Source: Pandoraea cepalis (GTDB taxonomy: Bacteria > Pseudomonadota > Gammaproteobacteria > Burkholderiales > Burkholderiaceae). From it: a stretch of 37,253 bases of DNA. Shown piece by piece: positions 23,655 to 31,135 of this stretch. A model generated the notes under the pieces. The model was given only the letters and a program-made list of their open reading frames with translations. It was not told the origin of the DNA and made no database searches. The stretch is from assembly GCF_902459665.1 (NCBI RefSeq), contig NZ_CABPSL010000030.1, positions 1 through 37,253 on the forward strand, read 5' to 3'. The number at the start of each line of letters is the position of its first letter. Within the stretch, counting starts at the first letter, position 1. The position numbers and the translations under genes were made by a program.

Positions 23655-24277
23655 GCTTGAGCAAGGCAGCGCCCTTGGTCATTCAAGCCTGGACAATCTT
23701 TGCTCACCCGCTATTCCTGACTCAGCTTGATGCTCTTCCCCGGCAGGTCAAGGCCTTCAAGCAAAAGAACCCAGTCGGGTACGTAAAGAAGAACGCTAGC
23801 AAGCGACTGGCTGCGATAACAAAGTTGGCGTTCGACGTCATCCCGAAAGACCCGCCACGGCCGGAATGCCGGCAGGGCAACACCCTCAGCGGCGACCACA
23901 AGCACTGGTTCAGGGCCAAGTTCTTTCAGCAGTACCAACTCTTCTTCCGCTACCACGCACCGAGCAAGGTGATCGTGTTCGCTTGGGTCAACGACGAGGA
24001 CACCAAGCGCGCCTATGAGAGCATTAACGATGCCTGCCGGGTGTTCCGCAAAATGCTGGAGAGTGGTCATCCTCCGGATGACTGGCACCAATTGCTGGCC
24101 GAGGCCCGCGCCGAGGGGCAGCGCCTCCGCGGGCATCACGCCGTAAGGCTTGGCTTTGGTGGCGAACAGCGTTGTCATGGAGAAGAAAAAAATGCACTAC
24201 CCTGTGATGACCGAAAAGCACCTCGCCGACCGCTGGCAGGTCAGCATCAAGACGCTGCGACGCTGGCGGCTCGATAA
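23651..24277 (+). CDS. yhaV: YhaV-like ribonuclease toxin with abnormal C-terminal extension
   Basis: A 208-aa frame whose first 160 residues match the RelE-superfamily toxin YhaV: WTIFAHPLFLTQLDAL, KNPVGYVKKNASKRLAAITKLAF, RQGNTLSGDHKHWFRAKFFQQYQLFFRY, VIVFAWVNDEDTKRAYES and FRKMLESGHPPDDWHQLL. The E. coli protein ends a few residues after that last block (about 154 aa). Here the frame runs on for about 45 residues that are only the shadow of the next gene. A one-base loss near 24128 would explain this, because an adjacent frame reaches TAA at about 24143. The tail may impair activity, so the pair may be decaying, or the toxin may tolerate it. Confidence 0.82.
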   Translation: MSLSKAAPLVIQAWTIFAHPLFLTQLDALPRQVKAFKQKNPVGYVKKNASKRLAAITKLAFDVIPKDPPRPECRQGNTLSGDHKHWFRAKFFQQYQLFFRYHAPSKVIVFAWVNDEDTKRAYESINDACRVFRKMLESGHPPDDWHQLLAEARAEGQRLRGHHAVRLGFGGEQRCHGEEKNALPCDDRKAPRRPLAGQHQDAATLAAR

Positions 24278-24751
24278 CGAAGGGCCGGTCTGGCATAAGC
24301 TGTTCCGCCACATCCGCTACCACGAAGCCGACATCTTGGAATTGGAGCGCAGCAGTGCACAGCACCTGATGGCGCTGCTCGGGATCAACCGGGAATTCAA
24401 ATCCGCCGAGCCGGATGCGATCCTGGGTCAAGGCCTTGATGCCGAGGCCGCAAATCACTACCGCACGGCGAAGGAAATCGCCGAGGCAGCATCGCTGCCA
24501 AACCATCTGTTCTGGGATCGGGCCGAACGCAACAGCAAGCGCCTGCCGCACCTGATGCTGGTCAGAACGGAAACCGGCGCTTTTCGCTGGAAGCGATTCT
24601 GGAGCGGGAGATGGCCAACAGTGTGCTTGGCAACGCCGCTGCGGCAGCCGTCGAGGAAGTCGAGAGTTCGGTAGCACTTTCAGCACCGGCCAAGCGCTGG
24701 TACGAAATCGTCAGGGAACAGGACGGAGAACGTTTCGATTCCGCACCCTAG
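24192..24751 (+). pseudogene. Frameshifted helix-turn-helix protein
   Basis: The first frame (MHYPVMTEKHLADRWQVSIK, HTH with TLRRWRLDNEGPVWHKLFRHIRYHEADILELE) is an AlpA/MerR-type DNA-binding domain, followed by AKEIAEAASLPNHLFWDRAERNSKRLPHLMLV. At about 24565 the sense moves to another frame: FSLEAILEREMANSVLGNAAAA to SAPAKRWYEIVREQDGERF, ending at TAG 24749-24751. The continuing second frame reads as normal protein, so one base was lost or two were gained. A GGAG lies 9 nt before the ATG at 24192. It follows yhaV closely and may have been the third gene of that operon. A sequencing error cannot be excluded. Confidence 0.65.
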
Positions 24752-25052
24752 CCTGAGCAGATGCCCCTGCTTTTGGCCAAAAGTCCACTGGTTCGGCCAT
24801 TTGTCCCCGAGGGTGCTTTCCGGAGCCGAACCTGCGTCCGTCATCTCATCTTATGCAGGTGGTAACGCCTTGCCCTTGAGTCCGTCGATTCGACGATTGG
24901 GCGACGTTGCCGAATCGTCATCGTGCCTGAGATGCCATTCGAACCAAGCGCCTCCACGCGCGCATTCCAATTTCGCTGGCGTCGCCGTGATTGACTCCGA
25001 ATCGTCCGCGGGAAACAATGTGCGCTACATTTTTTGATTAGGTTGTCATGCC
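24752..25052 (+). promoter_or_regulatory. Leader region with promoter of the Hsp70-like operon
   Basis: No gene is seen in these 300 bp. TTGACT (24991-24996), 17 bp, AACAAT (25014-25019) form a sigma-70-like promoter 34 bp before the first start codon. A perfect palindrome CTTTTGGCCAAAAG lies at 24770-24783 after the broken HTH gene. No sigma-32 heat-shock promoter was recognised. Confidence 0.5.
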
Positions 25053-26522
25053 ATGCCCGGTAACGATCAAGCCCCTGAGGTAAATTGGAAGCACCTCCAG
25101 GAGTTCGCGCAGGCGCGGTCTCCGGAGTCTCGACAAATCGCGTTGACGGCGTTGATCTCTGGAAAATTCCTACCGAAGTTCGCCGATGCACCGGAAATTC
25201 TCGAGGGCAAACGTCTCACGCTTATCGATGCGGTGTCGCAAGAAACGCCGCGTCTTCGCCTGTTGGCCATCGCCGAAATCATGCGCCTAGGTCAGGTCGT
25301 CAAGCGCTGGCAGCCGGAAATCATGGCCGCTCTGGAACCGGCGTTCGTGTCCGAACTGCCGCCGATGAGCCTGCTCGACGAGGCGGACGATCGCCTGAAC
25401 CTCGCGCGCGCCTTGTCGCATTTCCAGCGCGAATGGCTCGTGGATTATCTGGCGACATCGATCGTCGAGGAGGAGCAGGGCGAAAAAGCGCGCGCCGAAC
25501 TCATGGCGGCACTTTTGGTTCGCAGCGAAACGCTGGCCGCCGCGATCGCGAAACTCGCTGCGCGCTTCAAGACGCTGCGGCCCTCGACCGATTCTCCCGC
25601 GAATACCGTGGCGCGCCGGCTCACGCGGACGTTGAGCGCCTTGCGCGCCTGTCTGCCGGAACTCGATATCGAGGCCGGCACGGAAATCGGCGTTGCGCTG
25701 AATGCCGTTGTGGAAGACGCGTTCTCCGCATCGGGCCGGCCGGACGACGAGAAAGCGAAGATCGAACTGGTCCGCGAGACGCTTTTGGTGCTGCACGACA
25801 TCGTACGCACGCGGTTCTCCGTGGTGGCGGACGCAACCACGTATCGGGTAGTGACGTTGGCCAAGCGTTTCTGGCGTTCCAGCAGTTGGCCGGACGATCT
25901 GGCCGGCGCGCTTGGCAAACTGATCACGGACGTCTCCGAAGCGCTGATCCTGCTCGGCCGCCAGGGGCGGCGCGATCAGTCACTTCTCGATCAACTCGAC
26001 ATTCTGTGCAAATACCCGGAGCGCGCCCGAGCGATATCTAGGTCACTGGCTGCTCGGCATATCGAGCTCGACGAATCCGTGCGCAAATGGCTTTCACGCG
26101 AGCGGGACACGGATTCTACGCTCTCCAGTTATGCCGCCGAAGAAATTGTGGCAAGCAACGCGAACGCGAGCGCGAGCATAGGACTGGCGCTGCAAACCGT
26201 GCGCGAGGCGCGAGCGATGGCGGCCGGTCTGCGCGAGCCGCTTCTGTCGGGCCTGGAGATCTATGAGCCGAATCTGACGGGCGCCACGCGGGCGCTGCTC
26301 GACACGGTGAACGCGTCAGCCGTGGAAATTGAACAGGTGGCCAGGTTGCGCGGGATCAGCCTGTACGGGAATCGAGGTGAGGAAATCGATGTCGCGCCGA
26401 AATTTTTTGAGATCGTCGGCGCGACGCCGCGAAGCCGAATGACGGTGAAGCAGCCTGCCATCGTTCGGATTCGCGAAAACGGGGATATCAGGGAAGTGAT
26501 CCTGAAAGGACTTGTCGAATAA
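25053..26522 (+). CDS. Helical protein with GrpE-like C-terminal wing, partner of an Hsp70-like ATPase
   Basis: A 489-aa protein that I cannot assign to a named family. Residues 1-430 are almost wholly helical, rich in Ala, Leu, Arg and Glu, with a HEAT-like run near the start (SRQIALTALISGK; PRLRLLAIAEIMRLG). The last 59 residues change to strand: RLRGISLYGNRGEEIDVAPKFFEIVG then TVKQPAIVRIRENG. This follows the pattern of the GrpE beta-wing (G-x-x-G-E-x-x-D-P-x-x-H-E... then R-P-A-x-V-x-V), the part of the nucleotide exchange factor that opens DnaK. The gene is 61 nt before an Hsp70-like gene on the same strand. I infer an exchange factor or co-chaperone dedicated to that ATPase. No signal or membrane segment is seen. 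Confidence 0.6.
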   Translation: MPGNDQAPEVNWKHLQEFAQARSPESRQIALTALISGKFLPKFADAPEILEGKRLTLIDAVSQETPRLRLLAIAEIMRLGQVVKRWQPEIMAALEPAFVSELPPMSLLDEADDRLNLARALSHFQREWLVDYLATSIVEEEQGEKARAELMAALLVRSETLAAAIAKLAARFKTLRPSTDSPANTVARRLTRTLSALRACLPELDIEAGTEIGVALNAVVEDAFSASGRPDDEKAKIELVRETLLVLHDIVRTRFSVVADATTYRVVTLAKRFWRSSSWPDDLAGALGKLITDVSEALILLGRQGRRDQSLLDQLDILCKYPERARAISRSLAARHIELDESVRKWLSRERDTDSTLSSYAAEEIVASNANASASIGLALQTVREARAMAAGLREPLLSGLEIYEPNLTGATRALLDTVNASAVEIEQVARLRGISLYGNRGEEIDVAPKFFEIVGATPRSRMTVKQPAIVRIRENGDIREVILKGLVE

Positions 26523-26583
26523 GACCTGTCTGTCAGGACGTGTCGAAAACGAATGTGTGTATGCGTGACGGAGACCAGAAAAA

Positions 26584-28356
26584 ATGGACGAAAAGATTGC
26601 GTATTACTTGATTTCGAGTTTGATCGACCGCGTCGAGCACGGCCCGGTCGGCTCCGTCTCGGACGTGGAGAAAGAAGCGTTAAAGGTCGCACTTCGCGTC
26701 CTGACGGCGTATTCATCCACTTCCGCAGAAGTTGCGAAGGTGGCATCTGCCGATGTCGCCAGAGTGGTTAAGCAAGCCGAGGAGGCCGTAGCGGACGAAC
26801 TGAACGACGAGCCAGAGGTTATCGAACCCGAGGCAATCGAGTCGTCGGCAGGGGCGAACCTATCGATCGAGCCGCCGGAACTCGACGAGCCGGAGACCGT
26901 AGAACTTGTGCTCGATGCCTTGCATGTCGGCGCACCGAGCGACCCCGGGTATCTGCTGTGTCTGGACTTCGGCACGGCCTCATCGAAGGCATGCGCCACG
27001 AACGGACGCAGGCACTTCGGACTGGAATTGGGACGAGCAGTGGGCAGCGAGGGATTCACGCTGCCCTCATCGATCTTCGTCGACGACGGCAAAGTCTATT
27101 TCGGCTTCGAAGCGATCGACCGTAGCGAGAGCATGGTGGACGCCGGTCGCCAGCGACTCGATTCGATCAAGAGCTGGCTTAGCTTCGCGGACCAAGTCAA
27201 TATCGACACCCTGGTTCTTTCGGAGGCACTCAATCCCGGTCCCACCAGGTTGACGCAAGGTGACTTTCTGCGTATCTATCTGGCGTATTTCACGGACATT
27301 GCTACGACGCAACTCACAATCCTGCCAGTTGGAGGCGCCCCGCTCGGACGCTTCATGAAGCGCCGCTATGCGCGTCCCTGCGGCCGCGATGCACAACAAG
27401 CAGCCTGGGTCGACACGCTGATGGGACGCCTGTTGTCCGAGGCACAGATCCTTGCCGACACATTTCACGGGCAGTGGGAGGGCGGCATCGATATCCGGCG
27501 CCTTAAGGCGGCTGTCGATGAGGTCAGAAAGCTGGAGCACCGTCCGGAGTTTCTCATCGGCGACGGCGTGCCGGAACCGGTCGCCGTCGCGGCGGCGGCG
27601 GTCGAGAGCAGCGAGAATCGCATTGACGCGTACATGGTCGTCGATGCGGGCGCTGGCACCACCGACTTCGGCTTGTTTCTAGCGCTTCGTAACCAGGATA
27701 TGGATGAGCCGAAGGTCATCCAGGTCGCGCCATCGATCAAAGGATCGGGTCAGGCAGGAGACAAGATCGACCAGTGTTTGCAGGCGTTCATCGGGCAGCG
27801 GGAAGGATTCGATCCCAAGAGCACGCACGGCGCGATGATCGAAGCGGACTTGCGCCGGCGCATTCGCGTTCTCAAGGAGCTTTTGTTTACGGCGGGAACC
27901 CTCGAGTACACGCTGGCTGACCGAACCGTCGGTTCCTTTACGCGCGAAGAGTTCTGCAATGATCGTCGGGTACAGTTGTTCGCCCAGTTGCTGCAGAAGG
28001 GCTTCGTCGACGCATTGAGCGACGTGAACGAAAGCTATCTCGACTACCTGGCCCGTGATCCGGTGAAGCTACAGGTCATTCTCACCGGAGGTAGTTCGCG
28101 CTTGCCGATGATCCGGGATCTCGCACACGGTGTGATCGAGGTGAAGGGCAGGAAAATCTCGCGCGTTCCGGTTGAGGCCATGCCCGACTGGATGGAACAT
28201 GCGACCGAGGCAATGAGAAGCGTCTATCCACAACTGGCGGTTGCCATCGGCGGGGCCGAGGAACACTTGCCCTCCACGGATTTTGCGCCGGAGGAATGGT
28301 TCCGCAAGACACATAGCTCAGTCGTCGCTACACGAGACCAGATCTCGGGCATGTGA
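26584..28356 (+). CDS. Hsp70/actin-like ATPase lacking a substrate-binding domain
   Basis: A 590-aa protein. Residues 1-60 are helical and 65-118 form a Glu/Pro-rich acidic linker. The nucleotide-binding domain fills the rest: phosphate-1 motif LCLDFGTASSKA (Asp128), phosphate-2 motif VVDAGAGTTDFGLF (Asp354, with GTTDFG as in DnaK) and adenosine motif LTGGSSRLPMI at 500-510. The chain ends soon afterwards, so there is no peptide-binding domain or lid, unlike DnaK. SrfB-like, ParM-like and other actin-like proteins are alternatives; the GTTDFG motif favours Hsp70 kinship. A GGAG lies about 10 nt before the ATG. It is the last gene of a two-gene operon ended by an intrinsic terminator. Function unknown. 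Confidence 0.75.
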   Translation: MDEKIAYYLISSLIDRVEHGPVGSVSDVEKEALKVALRVLTAYSSTSAEVAKVASADVARVVKQAEEAVADELNDEPEVIEPEAIESSAGANLSIEPPELDEPETVELVLDALHVGAPSDPGYLLCLDFGTASSKACATNGRRHFGLELGRAVGSEGFTLPSSIFVDDGKVYFGFEAIDRSESMVDAGRQRLDSIKSWLSFADQVNIDTLVLSEALNPGPTRLTQGDFLRIYLAYFTDIATTQLTILPVGGAPLGRFMKRRYARPCGRDAQQAAWVDTLMGRLLSEAQILADTFHGQWEGGIDIRRLKAAVDEVRKLEHRPEFLIGDGVPEPVAVAAAAVESSENRIDAYMVVDAGAGTTDFGLFLALRNQDMDEPKVIQVAPSIKGSGQAGDKIDQCLQAFIGQREGFDPKSTHGAMIEADLRRRIRVLKELLFTAGTLEYTLADRTVGSFTREEFCNDRRVQLFAQLLQKGFVDALSDVNESYLDYLARDPVKLQVILTGGSSRLPMIRDLAHGVIEVKGRKISRVPVEAMPDWMEHATEAMRSVYPQLAVAIGGAEEHLPSTDFAPEEWFRKTHSSVVATRDQISGM

Positions 28357-28378
28357 GACACAATAGTAAAGCGATCGT

Positions 28379-28420
28379 CGAAAAAAAAGCGGCCCTTCCA
28401 CGGAAGCGCCGTTTTTTTTT
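28379..28420. terminator. Bidirectional intrinsic terminator
   Basis: A run of A's, GCGGC, a CTTC-CACG-GAAG hairpin, GCCG and a run of ten T's. The A-run and T-run pair to extend the stem, so it can stop transcription from both sides. It ends the Hsp70-like operon 20 nt after the stop codon. Confidence 0.8.
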
Positions 28421-28669
28421 CCAGCGATGTGGTGTGCCAGTGGCCCAGCGACGCTAGCGCGCCGCGCCTCCCGCCTATGTTGTTCACCGTACGAAATTGC
28501 CACAGGCGAATCGGTGTGTCGTCGGATTGGGTGTGCTTCCTGATGTCGACCAACTTCCAAGTCACAAACGGCTCGCGGATGTTTTTCTACTGCGCGTCGT
28601 CGGCGTCGAGCCGAAATGCCCAGCTCATATGCGGCAATCCGAATTCGCGCGTGAGGTGGTCACCCTCAT

Positions 28670-28861
28670 GACCTCAATCTCAAGATCGCGCTCAGCCACC
28701 GTTTTCTTTAACCGCGCGTTCTCGACGTCAAGCGTCTTGAGTCGCTTGACGTCATCGCTGACCATCTCGCCGAGCCGTTAGCGCCAGGCGTAAATCGACG
28801 CTTCGCACGCGCCATTGCGCTTGGCCACCTCGGGGTTCGTATCTCGATTTGCTTCGCGCAG
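28670..28861 (-). pseudogene. IS3-family orfA remnant with internal stop
   Basis: Minus-strand reading gives LREANRDTNPEVAKRNGACEASIYAWR, a stop at 28780-28778, then RLGEMVSDDVKRLKTLDVENARLKKTVAERDLEIEV. This is the HTH and leucine-zipper part of an IS3-family OrfA (REA...A.R.G.SE.TIYAWR, then D.K.LK.LE.ENARLKK). The N-terminus and the following orfB are missing. It is a dead fragment. Between 28425 and 28670 I recognise nothing. Confidence 0.75.
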
Positions 28862-28920
28862 AATTTGTGACCTGACTGCTTTTTTCGTACCACTGGGGTC
28901 TCGAGATTTATGGCCCCGTG

Positions 28921-29022
28921 ATCTGCTCGGCTATTTCGGGCCAGTTTGAATGATAGTTTTCCGGCGCCTTGATCTGCTTGGCTATTTCGGGCCAGTTTGA
29001 ATGTTAGTTTTCCGGCGCCTTG
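28921..29022. repeat. 51-bp tandem duplication
   Basis: Two adjacent copies, 28921-28971 and 28972-29022, differ at only two positions. Each contains GGCTATTTCGGGCCAGTTTG and AGTTTTCCGGCGCCTTG. They lie between the orfA and orfB fragments, beside the expected end of the orfB insertion sequence, and may be duplicated terminal DNA of an IS3-family element. Confidence 0.85.
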
Positions 29023-29038
29023 AGCCTGAACGGCTCCT

Positions 29039-29245
29039 TCAAATGCCCGCCTGTAAAGCAAATTCCGCAGGCGGGATATTGCCCAGAGCCATGTGAGGCC
29101 GACTCTCATTGTCGTCAATCCGCCACGCCTCGATGGTCGTCTGGGCATGCTCAATCGAGTCGAACCAATGTGTATTCAGACATTCGTCGCGCAACGAGCC
29201 GTTAAATGACTCCGCATAGGCGTTGTCCGTCGGCTTCCGGCCCAT
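29039..29245 (-). pseudogene. IS3-family transposase OrfB, C-terminal fragment
   Basis: 68 residues, MGRKPTDNAYAESFNGSLRD then LNTHWF, IEAWRIDDNESRPHMALG and PPAEFA. This is the end of the DDE domain of an IS407/IS51-type OrfB; the Glu in AESFNGSLR is the third catalytic residue. Everything upstream of the GRKPTDN motif is missing and replaced by unrelated DNA at about 29250. It lies upstream, not downstream, of the orfA remnant on the same strand, so two different insertion sequences contributed. Confidence 0.88.
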
Positions 29246-29500
29246 TGTCCGACCGAAGATAACGGGGCGCTCCGTGCACGCTGATCAACCTACTTACCAC
29301 TTCAATGACTCGGCGTGAGCGAATCTATCCCGCACATCGATCGCCAGGCATCCCTCGCGACGAACGCCTTATCCGGGGGGGTATTGCGGCCGGCTCTATC
29401 TTGTGAGATTCATTTATCCAAGTGTCACATGTGGATGTGCTGGCCCTGTGGGGCATTGCTGACCCGGGTTGCGCGAAATCAGCGACCGTCGGCAGCATAC

Positions 29501-29573
29501 GTGCATATTGTCGATATGCACGATTGACAAATGTGAGCCGTGTGATTACAGTTGCCATATCGATGATATGCAC
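29501..29573 (+). promoter_or_regulatory. Promoter framed by two palindromic operators
   Basis: A perfect palindrome GTGCATAT-N5-ATATGCAC lies at 29501-29521. A half-perfect second copy, TGCCATAT-N5-ATATGCAC, lies at 29553-29573. Their centres are 52 bp apart, five helical turns. Between them are TTGACA (29524-29529), 17 bp and TACAGT (29547-29552). A dimeric repressor binding both sites would close the promoter, the second site covering the predicted transcription start. Confidence 0.7.
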
Positions 29574-29576
29574 GAT

Positions 29577-30641
29577 ATGGTCATGAACAAAATCACATCT
29601 CAGCTTGCAACCGGTTTTCTTTCCCCGCCGCCGATAGAAATTCTAAGGCAAGACCTTGTAGAAATGTATCTATTCCAGCTTGGCAATCTGGCCTGGATGG
29701 TTGGGGAGCAGCCGGTGCATCGGGTGCTTCAGCGCACACCGCGCACCGCCGTCTTGAGCCTTGGGGGCGATGCAGCGGAAATCGGCCTGACCTACGACGA
29801 TATTCGCGGAACGGACCTCGCCGTGGAGATGGAGCGCCTCTACCACTATGCCTACTTTGGCAGGCTCGACGAAAGCGCCGAATTCATGGGGGAGGAAAGC
29901 ATATACAACTGGCTGGCAGCGATTCTCTTCGACATCCTGCAAAGTCAGACCGCGGCATTCTGGTCTAACGAGTACCGACGCAAGACGCTGGAGTCGGCGC
30001 AACGGTGTGTGCTCGTCGCCGAGTTGGCCAATGCGCGAAATATTCTGGAGGGCGGTGAGTCGTTTTTTCACTTCAGCCGAGCGAACACCAAAGACGAGGC
30101 GGCGTTTGACGATCGCTTGACCGTGCGGCAACTTGCGCTGCTAGCAGGCATGGAAGAGATGAGCATTCGTGCGGCAGCAAATCCGAAGCGCGCGAATGCG
30201 CTGATAGCTATCCAAGAAGACGGCCGTACCCGATTTGAACTGGATGTCGCCAAAGAATGGCTGCTCTCTAAAGAGCGATATATCCCCATCACGCGCTATC
30301 AGAGCGACGGCGACGTTGACTTGGCCAAGCGCCGCTTCGCGGATCCCGAAGAGTTGTGGGGGATGATGAATGCCCGGCTGCAATTTCTTAGCCGCAGCGA
30401 GGATGGAAGCGAGCTTGTCGCCAGGATCGGGGACCTAGGGCTTTCCTTAGTAGCTGCCGGTAACGGCGGACAGTCGTTCGCGGTCGAGGAAGCGCAGATG
30501 CGCGATTCAAACACCATGAAGGCGCTCGCAAACGTGCTGCGCCTGCCTGGAGAATTACTGGTGCTTCGCATGCGTGAAGCTCGCGCGCGCGCGGAACTTT
30601 CCGCTGTGGAACAAGGCCTGCGCGACATCCAAATGGAATAA
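29577..30641 (+). CDS. Uncharacterised protein with an HTH/wing-like segment
   Basis: About 354 aa, family not recognised. Residues about 15-150 are helical. A segment at about 190-245 reads DRLTVRQLALLAGMEEMSIRAA then GRTRFELDVAKEWLLSKERY, the pattern of a helix-turn-helix plus wing as in excisionase or MerR-type domains. The tail (LPGELLVLRMREARARAELSAVEQ) is helical. The start is uncertain: ATG at 29577 or 29583 fits the promoter at 29524-29552, whereas the TTG at 29469 lies upstream of it and is rejected. No good ribosome site is seen. It may bind the palindromes ahead of it. Lower GC than the conjugative element suggests a separate origin. Confidence 0.6.
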   Translation: MVMNKITSQLATGFLSPPPIEILRQDLVEMYLFQLGNLAWMVGEQPVHRVLQRTPRTAVLSLGGDAAEIGLTYDDIRGTDLAVEMERLYHYAYFGRLDESAEFMGEESIYNWLAAILFDILQSQTAAFWSNEYRRKTLESAQRCVLVAELANARNILEGGESFFHFSRANTKDEAAFDDRLTVRQLALLAGMEEMSIRAAANPKRANALIAIQEDGRTRFELDVAKEWLLSKERYIPITRYQSDGDVDLAKRRFADPEELWGMMNARLQFLSRSEDGSELVARIGDLGLSLVAAGNGGQSFAVEEAQMRDSNTMKALANVLRLPGELLVLRMREARARAELSAVEQGLRDIQME

Positions 30642-30687
30642 CGGGGTCGACCAGCGAGACCGTGAATTAGAACAAGAGGTCTTCGTG

Positions 30688-30957
30688 ATGATCACCATCC
30701 ATGCGAGCACGAGAATGCAGTAGCGGGGAATTCCCCCTGCAATCGCCCAATGGCTAATTGAGTATGGCGCGACCGACCGCAACGGGAGCGCCTGCCGATG
30801 GTACTTCAGCACGGCCGCTAGAACACGCATGTGTCGGAACCTGGGCGTGCAGGTCGTCGATCGACTTGGCAGCTTGACGAATTGCTACCTGATCGAGGAC
30901 CAACAGGGTGATGTTGTCACCGTTGCAGACCGCTTGCATCGGTCGACGACGCGGTAA
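30688..30957 (+). pseudogene. Small conserved-type gene interrupted by an amber codon
   Basis: From the ATG at 30688, with AAGAGGT as ribosome site, the frame reads MITIHASTRMQ, TAG at 30721-30723, then RGIPPAIAQWLIEYGATDRN ... WYFSTAARTRMCRNLGVQVV ... NCYLIEDQQGDVVTVADRLHR to TAA at 30955-30957. I remember a family of proteins of about 90 aa of this shape (STR.QQRGIPP...W L..YG, then Y F...AR, ending in VTVGHR.), in which codon 12 is Gln. CAG to TAG is one transition. It is therefore probably a recently inactivated small gene, or needs suppression. Confidence 0.6.
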
Positions 30958-31035
30958 TAAAAAGTAGATGTCCCATGATAGGAAAATCAAAATGCTACTA
31001 CTCAAAGCACTTATTTATAAGCCACTTGATGAATT

Positions 31036-31095
31036 ACAAATATGTTTGTCCCTTTGCAATAATGTTTGTCCTTTGACAAATATGTTTGTCCCATC
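31036..31095 (+). repeat. Three 20-bp-spaced repeats resembling TnsB-binding sites
   Basis: TATGTTTGTC at 31041 and 31081 and AATGTTTGTC at 31061 are spaced exactly 20 bp. The wider units read ACAAATATGTTTGTCC, GCAATAATGTTTGTCC and ACAAATATGTTTGTCC. Tn7 ends carry arrays of TnsB sites beginning ACAAAATAGTT with similar spacing. A typical TnsD-type gene starts 41 bp downstream. The array could be a degenerate Tn7-like end or operators for the gene. Confidence 0.65.
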
Positions 31096-31135
31096 CCGGC
31101 GGGAACCCGCGGAGACCTGAAGCGGTACTATTGAG

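Noticed and set aside
24770-24783. CTTTTGGCCAAAAG palindrome as a terminator
   Set aside because: A perfect self-complement without a loop or T-run; it could only be a protein site, for which there is no further support.
28429-28671. Plus-strand frames after the Hsp70-like operon terminator
   Set aside because: They lie in IS debris, begin without a ribosome site and show no domain.
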